Assembly: GCF_026262505.1 (NCBI RefSeq)
Contig: NC_067203.1
Coordinates: 20,565,411 to 20,629,410, forward strand
From: Trichomonas vaginalis G3
Taxonomy: Eukaryota > Parabasalia > Trichomonadida > Trichomonadidae
Length of the DNA: 64,000 nucleotides
Reading direction: 5' to 3'
A program made the translations under genes and the position numbers. The stretch's first letter is position 1, and each line of letters starts with the position of its first letter. The notes under the pieces were generated by a model that saw nothing but the letters and a program-made list of their open reading frames with translations, did not search any database and had not been told where the DNA came from. Below are positions 1 through 10,105 of this stretch, one piece after another.

Positions 1-1978
1 AATTAAATAAATCATCTTTCGTCTGCGAAGTAACTAATCTATTAACAATTTGTGTTAAATTAGGTATTTTGTCAAATTTTATACCTTGTTTTTTGTATAA
101 TTGGAAACCATATTTTCCGGCCAAATATAAATTCAATGGAGTTTTGCATTTGAACTGCGGACAATAGAGATAGAGGCTCGGGAGATGGAGGAGAGTGAGC
201 TTTTCATCGGTGGCGAGCTTGAATAAAACCTCTTTGTCGACTTGGAAGATCGGGGAGTCTTTGGATTGTTTGTTGATCCAAGTATCTATCGCTTCATAGG
301 GACGGAAATGAGCGAGACTTGATAACAACATTATTACGAACTTGGCTTTGCTACTGTCACTGTTAATAAGGCTTTGCAATTTACTAAATCCGTTCTGATT
401 TGTAAATATCTCAAAAGACATCGAATTCTTACGAATATGCTTGATCAATACATTCATGAGTAACTCTGATTGCATAAAATCTGGGAATAACTCAATAGCT
501 TTCGGTGAAAAATGTTTTTCAAAAATTGCGTCCAAAAAATTACAAAATGACTCTAGAGTTGATAGTTTTGAGTGCTCTCCTACGAGTTTTTCCAGCATTG
601 ACTCGTGAATTGTGTCTGTGTCAATAGATAAATAAACAAATTCTGAAATCGCCTGAAAATCACTGAACTCTACGAAGTATGTGTATACATCTGATATTGA
701 AGGTAAGAATATGAACCTTTCGATGAATAATTGTTTGATTAAAAAATCTGATGTTATATCTCCATTAATTATGCCTATATTGAGTAATTTTAAGAACTTA
801 TCGACAGGTACATCCTTATTTACAGGTGGTGCTACCATTGTAATGAAATTTGGAACAAGATTTGACACATTCATAATTTTCTTCGTCGCGAGATCGCAAA
901 AGAAGTCTGCAAGTTTGCACAGACCTTCGTAGTTAAGTCCCGGTGGTTCTAGTATCCAGTTTTGTAAAGGAACGGCTGTTTCCAGCTTTTTATACGTATC
1001 TTGAATTGATTTCGTAGAAACTGACAGCAGAGGAATGAGAGATGATCGCAATTCCGGTGAAACCTCCGGATTCTTGTAAAAGTCAAAAAGTGCGGATAAA
1101 ATTGTTGGGTGGACATCGCAGCCAATTAAAAGTAATTCGTAAGCCTCCATGGCTGTATTTGGACAGTGCTTAAGGAAGATCTCGTTGCAGAGCTCGTAGC
1201 CTCCTGTCGTTTGGAATAACTGATAAAAATCAGGATTTGACTTGCAAAACGAGGAGAAATAATTCAGGACGTAAAGGATTGCGTTTTTGTATGGGAAATC
1301 TGTTTCTTTTTGCTCTTTAATGACTTGGACGAAAGATTTTAGAAATGTAGACGATTGTTGCGATTTTTGAAGGAAAGTTAATGGTAAACTACAATATAAA
1401 AGTATATTGAAGAAGTTTTGCAACTCTTCGTAATCCTTTTTTAAGAAGAATGTGTCGAATATCATATAAAAACCGTCTTTATCATTGAACTGGGTGAAAA
1501 ATGACTCGCTTCTGAATATGCATTGTAAGAATTTTTCGCAGTGTTGTAAAAAATCTGATTTCATCTTGAGCATTTGAATGATATGTGAAAACATCGGTAA
1601 AAACTCCGTAGCATGAGGGATACTTGGAAAAAACTTTGATGCAAACACAAGAGTGTTGAACATTTTTGTGCTAATTTCTATTTTATCCACATATTCTACT
1701 CCAATTTTTGCGCATAAACCTGAATAAGCTGAAATAACAGCTCTAACATCGGAATTTTTGCGATACTTCTCATCAAATCCTTCAAATGTTGGACCGAAAT
1801 CATCAACTACCTTTGGAAATTGATGGAAATCTGCTTGATTTTTAGAATGCAGTAAAGCATCGACTTTATCAGAGTATAGTTTTAACTTTTCTGCATCTTC
1901 TTTGGATAATTTTGTTTTCTGGCTGTCTTTTAGACCACCAGTGTCCCTAAACAATAAGTTACCCAAAGATCGAAGCAT
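1..1978 (-). CDS. Large helical protein, N-terminal part (possibly BEACH/neurobeachin-like)
   Basis: An uninterrupted frame of 659 codons runs from an ATG (CAT at 1976-1978) leftwards off the window edge, so the protein is longer than seen. It begins MLRSLGNLLFRDTGGL and continues as a leucine- and phenylalanine-rich, evenly helical protein without membrane segments or low-complexity stretches, resembling an armadillo/HEAT-like scaffold. Near the window edge it reads LYLYCPQFKCKTPLNLYLAG, which reminds me of the region ahead of the PH-BEACH module in trichomonad BEACH proteins; that would make it a membrane-trafficking scaffold. The family assignment is inference from memory; the coding nature is secure from length and composition. 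The BEACH domain itself would lie outside the window. Confidence 0.75.
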   Translation of the reverse strand, partial: MLRSLGNLLFRDTGGLKDSQKTKLSKEDAEKLKLYSDKVDALLHSKNQADFHQFPKVVDDFGPTFEGFDEKYRKNSDVRAVISAYSGLCAKIGVEYVDKIEISTKMFNTLVFASKFFPSIPHATEFLPMFSHIIQMLKMKSDFLQHCEKFLQCIFRSESFFTQFNDKDGFYMIFDTFFLKKDYEELQNFFNILLYCSLPLTFLQKSQQSSTFLKSFVQVIKEQKETDFPYKNAILYVLNYFSSFCKSNPDFYQLFQTTGGYELCNEIFLKHCPNTAMEAYELLLIGCDVHPTILSALFDFYKNPEVSPELRSSLIPLLSVSTKSIQDTYKKLETAVPLQNWILEPPGLNYEGLCKLADFFCDLATKKIMNVSNLVPNFITMVAPPVNKDVPVDKFLKLLNIGIINGDITSDFLIKQLFIERFIFLPSISDVYTYFVEFSDFQAISEFVYLSIDTDTIHESMLEKLVGEHSKLSTLESFCNFLDAIFEKHFSPKAIELFPDFMQSELLMNVLIKHIRKNSMSFEIFTNQNGFSKLQSLINSDSSKAKFVIMLLSSLAHFRPYEAIDTWINKQSKDSPIFQVDKEVLFKLATDEKLTLLHLPSLYLYCPQFKCKTPLNLYLAGKYGFQLYKKQGIKFDKIPNLTQIVNRLVTSQTKDDLFN

Positions 1979-2522
1979 TTTTGTCAATTTTTTTATTTTA
2001 TTTGTCAAAAAAATAAAATCAATGACATCACATATCTAATTACAACACTTGAAAAAATAGAGATACTCAATGTGCACAAAGTATATACTAAAATTTCATC
2101 GTATTTTTATCATTTTAATCCATATTTGTTTGAATTTTTTAAAAAAAACTATTTCAAAGTTATTGTTGTGAGGAGATTAAGCATCCAATGCTTTCATGAG
2201 TTCATATTGGAATTTCTTTATGTACAAATTTATTTAAATCATGATTAAGATTTCATTCTTTGTGAATTTAACATAAATATAGTAATCTAATAACAAAAAA
2301 TCAGGTATTTTGTAGGACATGAATAGATTTTGAATACTACGCCTTTCTAATCGATAAGATGACTTCCTTTAATTGTAAAAAAGAAGAATTATGAATTTGA
2401 ATAGATTTTACGGGCGTATTTTGGAAGAAAAATTATATGAAATTTCACTAGTACACATACTTGTTAAGTTTTTCTTCAAATGCAACTTTTAATTGAAGCG
2501 AAAATGATCGTTCAAATCAAAA
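1979..2522. other. Divergent intergenic region
   Basis: About 540 AT-rich bases between two divergent genes, so it should hold both promoters. On the minus strand a TCATT initiator-like sequence lies at 2021-2025, 43 bases ahead of the leftward start; on the plus side the bases before 2523 are A-rich. I see no RNA gene, repeat or further frame. Confidence 0.5.
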
Positions 2523-4013
2523 ATGTTTTTCATCTTAGTGTTTCTTTCTTTGTCTTTAAATGATGTAGATGATTTAAAGAAATTAGATGGAAGAAAGGAT
2601 GAAAAACATGATATTGCTGGTAAGGATCCATTAATTGCAGATAATCATAAAATCGAAAATTTAAACAAGCCAAAAGATCAACAAAATCCAGAAAATCCAA
2701 ATGCAAGAGATGGAATACATGATAAAATATCAGACGTTCCAAATAAAGTGAATGAAAATGGTCAGATAAAGCAAGAAGGAATAATTAATGAAAATGATAA
2801 ACCAGGTATGCAAAAATCAATTACAGATAAAAGCAAATCTGATGTATTACGTGGAAGTGTTGATGGTACTGACAAAAACATTAAAAATGAAAATGAAATC
2901 ATCAAAAGCGGGGAAATTCCAGGCGAAAATCAAAAAGCAAACAGATTAAGAGGAACTACAGCCTATGAAAATGATGATTTATCAGTTACTGGTCAAAATA
3001 GAGAAAATAATATTCCGAAAAATAATATGAACCCACATCCAGTTACAGAAAGCGACGAAGATGTAACTAGTGGCCGTAGAAATAGACGCCCTGGCAGAGA
3101 TTTTCCTAATGGCGGCATCGATCCAAGATTTCCTGATGCAATTCATGCAGGAACACGGCATGGCGAAACAGATGAGCATGGAAATGTTTATTGTGATGAT
3201 GACGATTTTTACTACGAGATGCATCCTGAATTTCATCATCATCCACATCCTCATGGTCCAGAATTCCAAGACGATCCAGAATTTTACCACAGAAGACGTG
3301 AAAACTGCATTCCTAGACCAACCAGAACTCCTACGCCATCTCCTTTGCCCACAGCAACTCCTCATCCGACACCAACCCCTCATCCAACAGCAACTCCGCA
3401 TCCAACACCCACTCCATTGCCATTAGAAGATAGATGTTGGGATAAATGCAGTGTTAATGGCTCCTGTACCGATTACGAGTGCATATGCAACCGAAATTTC
3501 TGGGGAAACGGCGAAATTTGTCTCCAAATTGTTCCTGACATTATGTACATCGATCCACCACAAGCACGCGAAGGAACAACTCTGCATATCACTCTAAATA
3601 TTCCAATTTGGTTCCAACCAGAAAAAACTTTCATAATGTTCGGAAATTTGATTGTTAAATCTAAAGGAGCTGTTGATTCTTTAGTTTCTGTTAGAGTTCC
3701 GAAGCTGAATCAGACAAGCATGCCTCTATATTTCTCATTTGACAGCATGAATTGGTCAAATCCTTCTTTCAATTTCACATATTTAGGAAAAGAAAGAACA
3801 CATCATTTCTTACTTTATTTGTTTATTTTGTTTTGTTTTGTTGCAGCTGTTTCAGCAGGATTTGCTGCATCTCAGTATAATCCTCCTGTTGTGAAGCAGA
3901 AACCTGTTGTTGAAGATGAATTCTCTGATTTCAATCAGGATATAGATACTTATCATTATTTCGATATTGAAGGTGCACAACCTTTCACTAAATATCGATT
4001 CCATATTGAATAG
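2523..4013 (+). CDS. Secreted/type I membrane protein with Pro-Thr stalk, EGF-like and IPT-like domains
   Basis: 496 residues. A short hydrophobic N-terminus (MFFILVFLSLSLN) looks like a signal peptide. Residues 15-200 are charged and Asn/Lys/Asp-rich; 200-265 are rich in His, Asp and Arg; about 268-300 is a PTPTPHPTATP stalk. From about 302 to 337 six cysteines in CxxxCxxxxxCxxxxCxC spacing and a later Cys form an EGF-like domain, followed by an IPT/TIG-like beta segment (about 339-425). A membrane segment (about 427-450) precedes a 45-residue acidic cytoplasmic tail. The order fits a cell-surface receptor or adhesin. The start was chosen because it gives the signal peptide; the nearby ATG at 2503 is in another frame. 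Specific function unknown. Confidence 0.85.
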   Translation: MFFILVFLSLSLNDVDDLKKLDGRKDEKHDIAGKDPLIADNHKIENLNKPKDQQNPENPNARDGIHDKISDVPNKVNENGQIKQEGIINENDKPGMQKSITDKSKSDVLRGSVDGTDKNIKNENEIIKSGEIPGENQKANRLRGTTAYENDDLSVTGQNRENNIPKNNMNPHPVTESDEDVTSGRRNRRPGRDFPNGGIDPRFPDAIHAGTRHGETDEHGNVYCDDDDFYYEMHPEFHHHPHPHGPEFQDDPEFYHRRRENCIPRPTRTPTPSPLPTATPHPTPTPHPTATPHPTPTPLPLEDRCWDKCSVNGSCTDYECICNRNFWGNGEICLQIVPDIMYIDPPQAREGTTLHITLNIPIWFQPEKTFIMFGNLIVKSKGAVDSLVSVRVPKLNQTSMPLYFSFDSMNWSNPSFNFTYLGKERTHHFLLYLFILFCFVAAVSAGFAASQYNPPVVKQKPVVEDEFSDFNQDIDTYHYFDIEGAQPFTKYRFHIE

Positions 4014-4418
4014 AATAAAGTTTATTTTATAGTGTTTGTTTTGAAAAAAAAAGTTAATTTTATATATTAGGGAGTTTCTAATGGCAGAAACGTGAGATTT
4101 GAATGGAGCTTCCATTTTTGGTTTCATTCTTATAATATATGTTCTGATTCTCTTGTTATATGTCATATAATTTTTTTACTGGCAGTTGTGACAAGTAAAT
4201 AATACATTAAAACAGATTGCAAATCCAATTTAAACAAATTTCATAACTCGTATATTTAAAAAAAAATTGAGGGGAAAAAAATCCAAAAATTGATAATGTT
4301 TGATTGAATTTTTAAAAAATCCAAAAATAAATATAAATGAATGCTAGATTAAATCCTCCAGATGGTTCTATAGAATCAAAAAAGGAATGGGGGTGATTAT
4401 GAGCATCCGGGTGATGTC
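4014..4418. other. Intergenic region with probable lost 5' coding segment
   Basis: Mostly AT-rich spacer. The last 80 bases look coding: an ATG at 4337 opens a frame (MNARLNPPDGSIESKKE) that passes, after a frame change near the G-run at 4390-4393, into residues GGDYEHPGDV directly fused to the next gene's first methionine. No other feature seen. Confidence 0.5.
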
Positions 4419-6137
4419 ATGCATTTGAAATATCATAACAAATTCGTTGCTTATCTATTTTTAGTTATTTATGGCATTTTTGGCGCATATATTGTTAATG
4501 CTATCCTACAAAATCATTATATATTAACAAAGCCTATGGATACCCAAGGTTTTTATTGTGGAATTGACAATTCAAAGGTCTATAATATTCATGCTCCTAG
4601 AATGCTTGTTAAGCCAAATTTTGTTCACTACCCATACCTATTCTATGATGGCCATAATACTAGTAGTAAAATATGTGTTTCGAAGTGTCCTACGCGAGGA
4701 AATTTAAAAAGACTTAAATATGCAAACAAGCTTGATAATAGGACATACAACGCTAAATATTATCCAAATACCAGAAATATTTACGAATACAAAACAAAAA
4801 CCTTCTTCAACAGGTGTATTCCTGATGTTAACATCGAAGAACTCATTATCTTCTTCCTTCAACGCATTGATTCCTTGAAGAAATTTTTCCCTAGAAGCGA
4901 TTTCTTCTATGTTGTGTTCGATCTAAAGTGGCCGATTCTTGTTTCTTTGGCCGGATGTTTCATTGGATCTTTAGTGTCGATTATGTCACTTCGTTACATT
5001 GCAAAATTCATTGTTTATTTAGGCGCAATATCATTACCTTTTGTTTTAATTATATATAGCGTTTCGGGATTTAATATATATTTAATAGAACATTTAAACC
5101 CCACGCCTGCATCGAAAGATGAAGATTTAGAACCTCTAACTCTAATTATATTTCATTTTATCTTGGAAATAATTTTGATTTTTATCATTATCAAAACATG
5201 GAGCAAGTTTAATGATATTATATCAATCATTAAGCTTGCTTCTAGAGCTTTTTTCCAATTTTTCATGATAATAATTATTCATATTATTTCAATGATCCTT
5301 CCCCTCATCTTCGCCTTAGCATTTAAATTTTTAATTGAATATTTAGATAGTGATGATGAAACGTCCAAAGATATCGGAAAAATTATATTTGAATCAATTA
5401 ATGAACTATCATCAAATGATTTAGGAAAAACCTTATTGAAGTTTTTTAGTGTGATGTTATTATATCATTTAGCTTATTCCTTGTATTATGCATCATCTAT
5501 TCCATTTATTAAATGGTATTTCACAGGACAAGAGAGAAAAACATGTTGTGGATACACTGGTTTTTATGGATATTGGCTTGCATGGACGAAAGGATTAGGA
5601 ATTATTACTATTTCTGATTTGGTTATGTTACCTTTTATGAAAATAATGTTTCTAAGAAAATTGATGCTTTTTATTATCCATTCTTTATTTATAATTCATC
5701 AGATATTTAATACCTCTTGGAAAAAATCTGCAAAATTGTTTTTTAATATTGTTGTTCGTGATACACTTTTTTTAATTTTAGCACATTGGTTATTTTTTGT
5801 TGTGATTTATAGCATACAAAAATGTGTTACTATTATAATAACACTAGCATTCAATACATATATCTCTGATGTTAAGAAAAATGTATTTGCCAAATTTATT
5901 GAATCTTTGTTTTCCCTCATGTCAAATGATTTTTTGGATTTCATGTATGGTATTTTTGCTATTGTTTTAGATACTATTTTGATTTGTTATCTATCTGAAA
6001 AAGTTATTCTTGGATCTAAAGTTGGTGATGCTTCAAATTTGGCTAACCATACAAATATTGATAGACATGGTAGCCAAGAGAATGATAATACAACAAACGA
6101 AAATAGAACAGAAAAAATGGAAAAGGAATTGAGATGA
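4419..6137 (+). CDS. Choline-transporter-like (CTL/SLC44 type) multi-pass membrane protein
   Basis: 572 residues from the first usable ATG. The layout matches the CTL family: a first membrane segment (about 10-28), a luminal loop with paired Cys motifs (GFYCGIDN and KICVSKCP, the second typical of CTL proteins), then about eight to ten further membrane segments between 165 and 530, and a short hydrophilic C-terminus. The family moves choline or related organic cations, or has a lipid-linked role, at the plasma membrane or endomembranes. The N-terminus is odd: about 27 residues of cytoplasmic sequence appear encoded upstream (from 4337) but one frame away, so this start may be secondary to a frameshift or assembly error. 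Family call is from motifs and topology; substrate is inferred. Confidence 0.75.
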   Translation: MHLKYHNKFVAYLFLVIYGIFGAYIVNAILQNHYILTKPMDTQGFYCGIDNSKVYNIHAPRMLVKPNFVHYPYLFYDGHNTSSKICVSKCPTRGNLKRLKYANKLDNRTYNAKYYPNTRNIYEYKTKTFFNRCIPDVNIEELIIFFLQRIDSLKKFFPRSDFFYVVFDLKWPILVSLAGCFIGSLVSIMSLRYIAKFIVYLGAISLPFVLIIYSVSGFNIYLIEHLNPTPASKDEDLEPLTLIIFHFILEIILIFIIIKTWSKFNDIISIIKLASRAFFQFFMIIIIHIISMILPLIFALAFKFLIEYLDSDDETSKDIGKIIFESINELSSNDLGKTLLKFFSVMLLYHLAYSLYYASSIPFIKWYFTGQERKTCCGYTGFYGYWLAWTKGLGIITISDLVMLPFMKIMFLRKLMLFIIHSLFIIHQIFNTSWKKSAKLFFNIVVRDTLFLILAHWLFFVVIYSIQKCVTIIITLAFNTYISDVKKNVFAKFIESLFSLMSNDFLDFMYGIFAIVLDTILICYLSEKVILGSKVGDASNLANHTNIDRHGSQENDNTTNENRTEKMEKELR

Positions 6138-6527
6138 GCTGAAACGGAAATTGAGATGTAATACATCACAATAATAAAAGTAAAACTAAAAATAATTAAT
6201 AATAAAAGTCTTTTCTATAAAATCAATCTTATTCTGAATTTAATTAGGATTGAATCTTCATTCTGACGTCCAGAGAATATCTTCATTGGTTCAGATTCTG
6301 TATCTATGAAATAAGAACTGAGTCCATCATATAACATGAACTATTTTTAATATATTAGCATAATATGTAGACAATGAAAAAAAAGCTCTCTCCAACTTAT
6401 TTCGGTTACTCCTGCAAAATGAACGATTTTATATTATGTTTCCAATTGCAAAATTTCAGGTTCCTTGATATATTTTGAAAATGAATACTGTGAGTTGTAT
6501 ATTAAAAAAATAACAATAAAAAAATAT
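6138..6527. other. Convergent intergenic region
   Basis: About 390 AT-rich bases between two converging stop codons. It should hold both polyadenylation sites; several TAAA and AATAAA strings are present, as expected in this base composition. No gene seen. Confidence 0.5.
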
Positions 6528-8969
6528 TTAATTAGATAAAACAGAATCAGCAGCTTCCATCATTTGTTCAGGAGTCATTTCATCATCATATTCTAATCCT
6601 AAATCACTCAACAATCCACGCATTTCTTCTTTAACTCTTTCCAAAATTTCATTAGTTTTATTTCCGTTTTCAATTGCTTTTTGTAATTCGCTATTCAAAG
6701 CTTTATCAACATCAAACTTATCATCTTTCAATTTCTTCTGTAAAACATCATTTTGTATTCCCAAAACCTGTACTTTTGCTTGCGTCTGCAGCAATGTAGC
6801 ATATACTTCATCTGTCCAAGCAGCCATTTCCTTTGCATTTTCTTCAAATTCATCAGCAGCTTTTGAAATAATTTTCAATTCATCTTGAGCTTCTTTTGTT
6901 GCAATTTTTTGGGCTTCTATCATTCCTTGTTTGTAATCATTGATTATATTATCCATCATTTCTTTGCATTCATCCAAACTAATAATCTTTCCATTGTATT
7001 CTATGTCTTCTTCTTCAGATATCCTTGATTCTTCATATAAAGGTTGTAATTGGTCATATTTTTCTCTTAAACTTTTCATTTCATTTCTTTTGTTTGTTAC
7101 ATCATTAAATGTTTTTTGTCTCAAATCAGTAATTTCATTATAAACTGCTGTGTATTTATTTTCTATTGTTATTAGTTGAGATTTCTGCAAATCCTTTAAA
7201 TAAACAGTTTTCTGTTTTAGATAGTTATTTTTCGCTTTTTTAAGTTCTTCAATCAATTTCTTTTCTTCATTCGATTTCGGAAGTTTTTTGGAAATTTGTT
7301 GTTGTGCTTGTATCGTGTATCTCTTTAATATCGCTTTCTCAAGGTCTTCGTGCAACGAATCCCTTTCCTTTTTGAGTTTCTCCAGTTCATTAAACAATTC
7401 TTTGTTCGCTTCCAATGCTTCGGAATAAGTAATTCTTTGACTTTTGTCGGTTTCCATTTCACCTAAACTTCTTGCTCTTTCATTGGAATAATTCTGTCGC
7501 AATGACTGTTCAACGAGACTTAAATGTTCTCTAGACAATCTGATGAACTCATCACGTAATGGCTCGTTTTCTAGATATGGTTTCGCTTGTGAAGGAGTTA
7601 AGTTTTGTCTCAAAACACTGTTTATTGCTTTCAAACGCAAAAATTCTTCTTCAAGGGCTGCTTTTTCGGATCTTGACTTCGTCAGTTGTTCCGTGAGTCT
7701 TTTGTTCTCTTCCTGGACATTGTCGTCTGTCTGTGCATTGTTTGATGTTGATTGTTCGACCATTTTGTCAACAGACTGTTTTAATTCGTCTCTTCGCTTT
7801 TGCAGCTGGTTGATTTCTTCTCGCAATGAATCAATGTTGTCTTTGGCTTTGTCCGCTTTGTTCTTTTGGTTTTTAAGGGCTCTGACAACTGCTGGATGAG
7901 CAATTCCTTGTTTTGCATTTTGATCTTTGGCAGTGATCAGTTCTTTCTGGACAGTTTTCTTCTCTTGCTGGAGCTGCTTCAATTCTGATTGCTTTTTGAT
8001 TGTTTCGGCTTGTAATTTTTGGATTTCAATTTTATTATCTTCTGAAGATGATGATTTCTCGGATTCGAGATCGCTAACAAACGAAATCTTCTTCTCTGGT
8101 TCTTCTTCGACCTTCGGAGATTCAGAAACTCGTGGAGAAGCTGATGAAGATGATCTGACAGGTTTTGCTTCGATAATTGTCAGTCCTTCCGGTTGGTAAA
8201 TAAGCTTCTTAAGCTCTGTAATGGATATATCATGTTGTTTTATGTAATTCGACTGGTTTGTGAAAAATTTATTGTAATCAATCAAAGTTTGCTGGAGTTT
8301 TTGAACTGGTTCGATTATAACTCTGATCTCTTGGTACTGAGCGGCATTTTTATTGATATCTGCAAGCAATTTGATGCAAATTTGAATATCAGAAGATTCA
8401 TCACCGTTCATGAAGTATTGGACGATGTCTAAGACTCTCGAGATATTATTCAGGTGATTCTGGCAGTCTTTTGGTATATCTTCTTGATGATCAAACAAAG
8501 GTTTTGAAATTTGAGTTAATTCTTTATGGGAATCCTTTATTCTATCCATTAAAGTAGATTCGAGATCTTTCAGCTGTTCTGTATGCTTTTGTATGATGGA
8601 ATTCCATATATTCCAAAATTTCTTTGGAGCTTCTGATTTCTTTTGCCTTTCAAAGTTTCCCATTCGTACTGACCTTCTGGCCATAAGTGGTAACTCTTTT
8701 CCAATCTTGTCTATATCCATAACTTGCATTCTTTTTAATGAAGAATTTTTCTTGATGATATCGATAAAATCAGTTGATAACTTTGCAGCTGTTGATGACT
8801 CATCGTTGATTCTTGGTATCTGATTTAAGTTCGTTGGTGTTAATGATCTTCTTCTCGCTGGAATCGTTTGTTTCTTATTGTTTTTCTTGGAATTGTCTAC
8901 TAGATATTCCTCCTTGGCAGGAACAGATGGAGCGCGAGTCTTTTTTGGAATTAAAGATCCTCTCCTCAT
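6528..8969 (-). CDS. Long coiled-coil protein
   Basis: 813 residues. The first 80 are basic, with repeated RRGS/RRRSLTP-like patches; residues about 130-260 are helical; a Ser/Glu-rich linker follows (near 275-315); then about 315-780 is almost continuous heptad-type sequence rich in Gln, Glu, Lys and Leu, predicting a rod-like dimer. The C-terminus is acidic (LGLEYDDEMTPEQMMEAAD). No motor, kinase or membrane segment is visible. A cytoskeletal or basal-body structural role would fit but is inference. Its upstream region is now a transposon: a TTAA-flanked element begins 42 bases before the ATG, which must have moved any longer promoter away. Confidence 0.85.
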   Translation of the reverse strand: MRRGSLIPKKTRAPSVPAKEEYLVDNSKKNNKKQTIPARRRSLTPTNLNQIPRINDESSTAAKLSTDFIDIIKKNSSLKRMQVMDIDKIGKELPLMARRSVRMGNFERQKKSEAPKKFWNIWNSIIQKHTEQLKDLESTLMDRIKDSHKELTQISKPLFDHQEDIPKDCQNHLNNISRVLDIVQYFMNGDESSDIQICIKLLADINKNAAQYQEIRVIIEPVQKLQQTLIDYNKFFTNQSNYIKQHDISITELKKLIYQPEGLTIIEAKPVRSSSSASPRVSESPKVEEEPEKKISFVSDLESEKSSSSEDNKIEIQKLQAETIKKQSELKQLQQEKKTVQKELITAKDQNAKQGIAHPAVVRALKNQKNKADKAKDNIDSLREEINQLQKRRDELKQSVDKMVEQSTSNNAQTDDNVQEENKRLTEQLTKSRSEKAALEEEFLRLKAINSVLRQNLTPSQAKPYLENEPLRDEFIRLSREHLSLVEQSLRQNYSNERARSLGEMETDKSQRITYSEALEANKELFNELEKLKKERDSLHEDLEKAILKRYTIQAQQQISKKLPKSNEEKKLIEELKKAKNNYLKQKTVYLKDLQKSQLITIENKYTAVYNEITDLRQKTFNDVTNKRNEMKSLREKYDQLQPLYEESRISEEEDIEYNGKIISLDECKEMMDNIINDYKQGMIEAQKIATKEAQDELKIISKAADEFEENAKEMAAWTDEVYATLLQTQAKVQVLGIQNDVLQKKLKDDKFDVDKALNSELQKAIENGNKTNEILERVKEEMRGLLSDLGLEYDDEMTPEQMMEAADSVLSN

Positions 8970-9010
8970 CTTTACACGAAAAAAATCAAAAAAAAATCAT
9001 TCAATTTTAA

Positions 9011-10105
9011 GGGTCCACTGTAAAAATTGAAAGTCTCTCAAAATTGAGAGGCGATTTGCAATTAATCGTTATCATCTTTTTTCGAAAATCCACTTTTCCT
9101 AGTGTTCTGATTAATATTTTGTGAATGTAACAATGAAGTATATGTTTTAGTAAGATGATAATATATTCTATCACTTCAAATCACTTAAAAATTGCAAAAT
9201 CAGCGAGTATTATAAGAAAATGATTTTTTCGAATTTTTTCGCTTCTGGATGCGTGTTTTGAAAAATAGATATTTTTGAATTTTGATTTTAATTTAAGTAT
9301 AAATTTTATATTAGGAATTTTTTTGACCTATTTCCAATCATTAATTCCTAAGTTTTTCTAGGAATTTAATTGAGAAGAAATTAGGAAATTCGCTTTAATG
9401 CCATTACATCCTAATATTGTGATGCATGTAGTTTATATTTATTGAGGCTAATGCCGGAATATCGTGCATTTTATAAAAAATTCAAAGAATTGACAATTGG
9501 ATAGCACAAATTTAATTCTCTAGACAAAGTATTATTGTTTATATATTCAAAGCATTATCCTTCGTTTTGAAATGTTGGCCAAAAATTTTCGTGTTATTTT
9601 TTGTGTTTCAGCATAAATTATGTATTGACTTATGAAAGATAAGCATTTTATTCATTATCATAAAGATATACCAAAACAAATTGATAAAATTTAAAAAAAA
9701 TGTGTATTTTAGTGGGTATTATTCTGGCTAATGCCCATTTTTAAACGATTTAATATTGACCATATCAATAGACGACTCAATGCAAAAATTTAGATATTAT
9801 TTTTTTCATTATTCAAACTTTGATAAATTTTAGTATAATGAATGATTTTGTTTCGTGTATGATACAGAAATGAAAAGCTTGATTAATATCATTTTGCATT
9901 TTTTCAAGAATGTTAGAGTACATCTACATTAAAAAATCGGATTCGAATTGCAATACTGCATCAAATTGTTGCACATCTGATAAGGATCTCAAAAGAGTAA
10001 AGTTAATTTTTTTGTGTTTTTTAAGTTTTGGGCCTTAGTAAAAACACCATCTTGAGCAATATTTTTGGGACGACGATAGGCCTTATTTGGCTTTACAGTG
10101 GACCC
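9011..10105. mobile_element. 1.1-kb non-coding TIR transposon at a TTAA site
   Basis: The ends are 14-bp perfect inverted repeats, GGGTCCACTGTAAA at 9011-9024 and its complement at 10092-10105, each bordered outside by TTAA (9007-9010 and 10106-10109). This gives either a TTAA duplication (piggyBac/Kolobok style) or a TA duplication with longer TIRs (Tc1/mariner style). The 1,067-bp interior is AT-rich with stops in all frames and no frame over about 60 codons, so it is a non-autonomous derivative. It sits between the 3' end of a glycine-rich gene and the 5' end of the coiled-coil gene, which without it would be only about 41 bases apart. Confidence 0.8.

Noticed and set aside
681-932. 83-codon plus-strand frame
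   Set aside because: Antisense shadow inside the long minus-strand frame of the left-edge gene; no family features.
9011-10105. Decayed mariner transposase in the 1.1-kb TIR element
   Set aside because: I looked for a DDE/D-type frame on both strands and saw only short, stop-rich frames; treated as non-coding.
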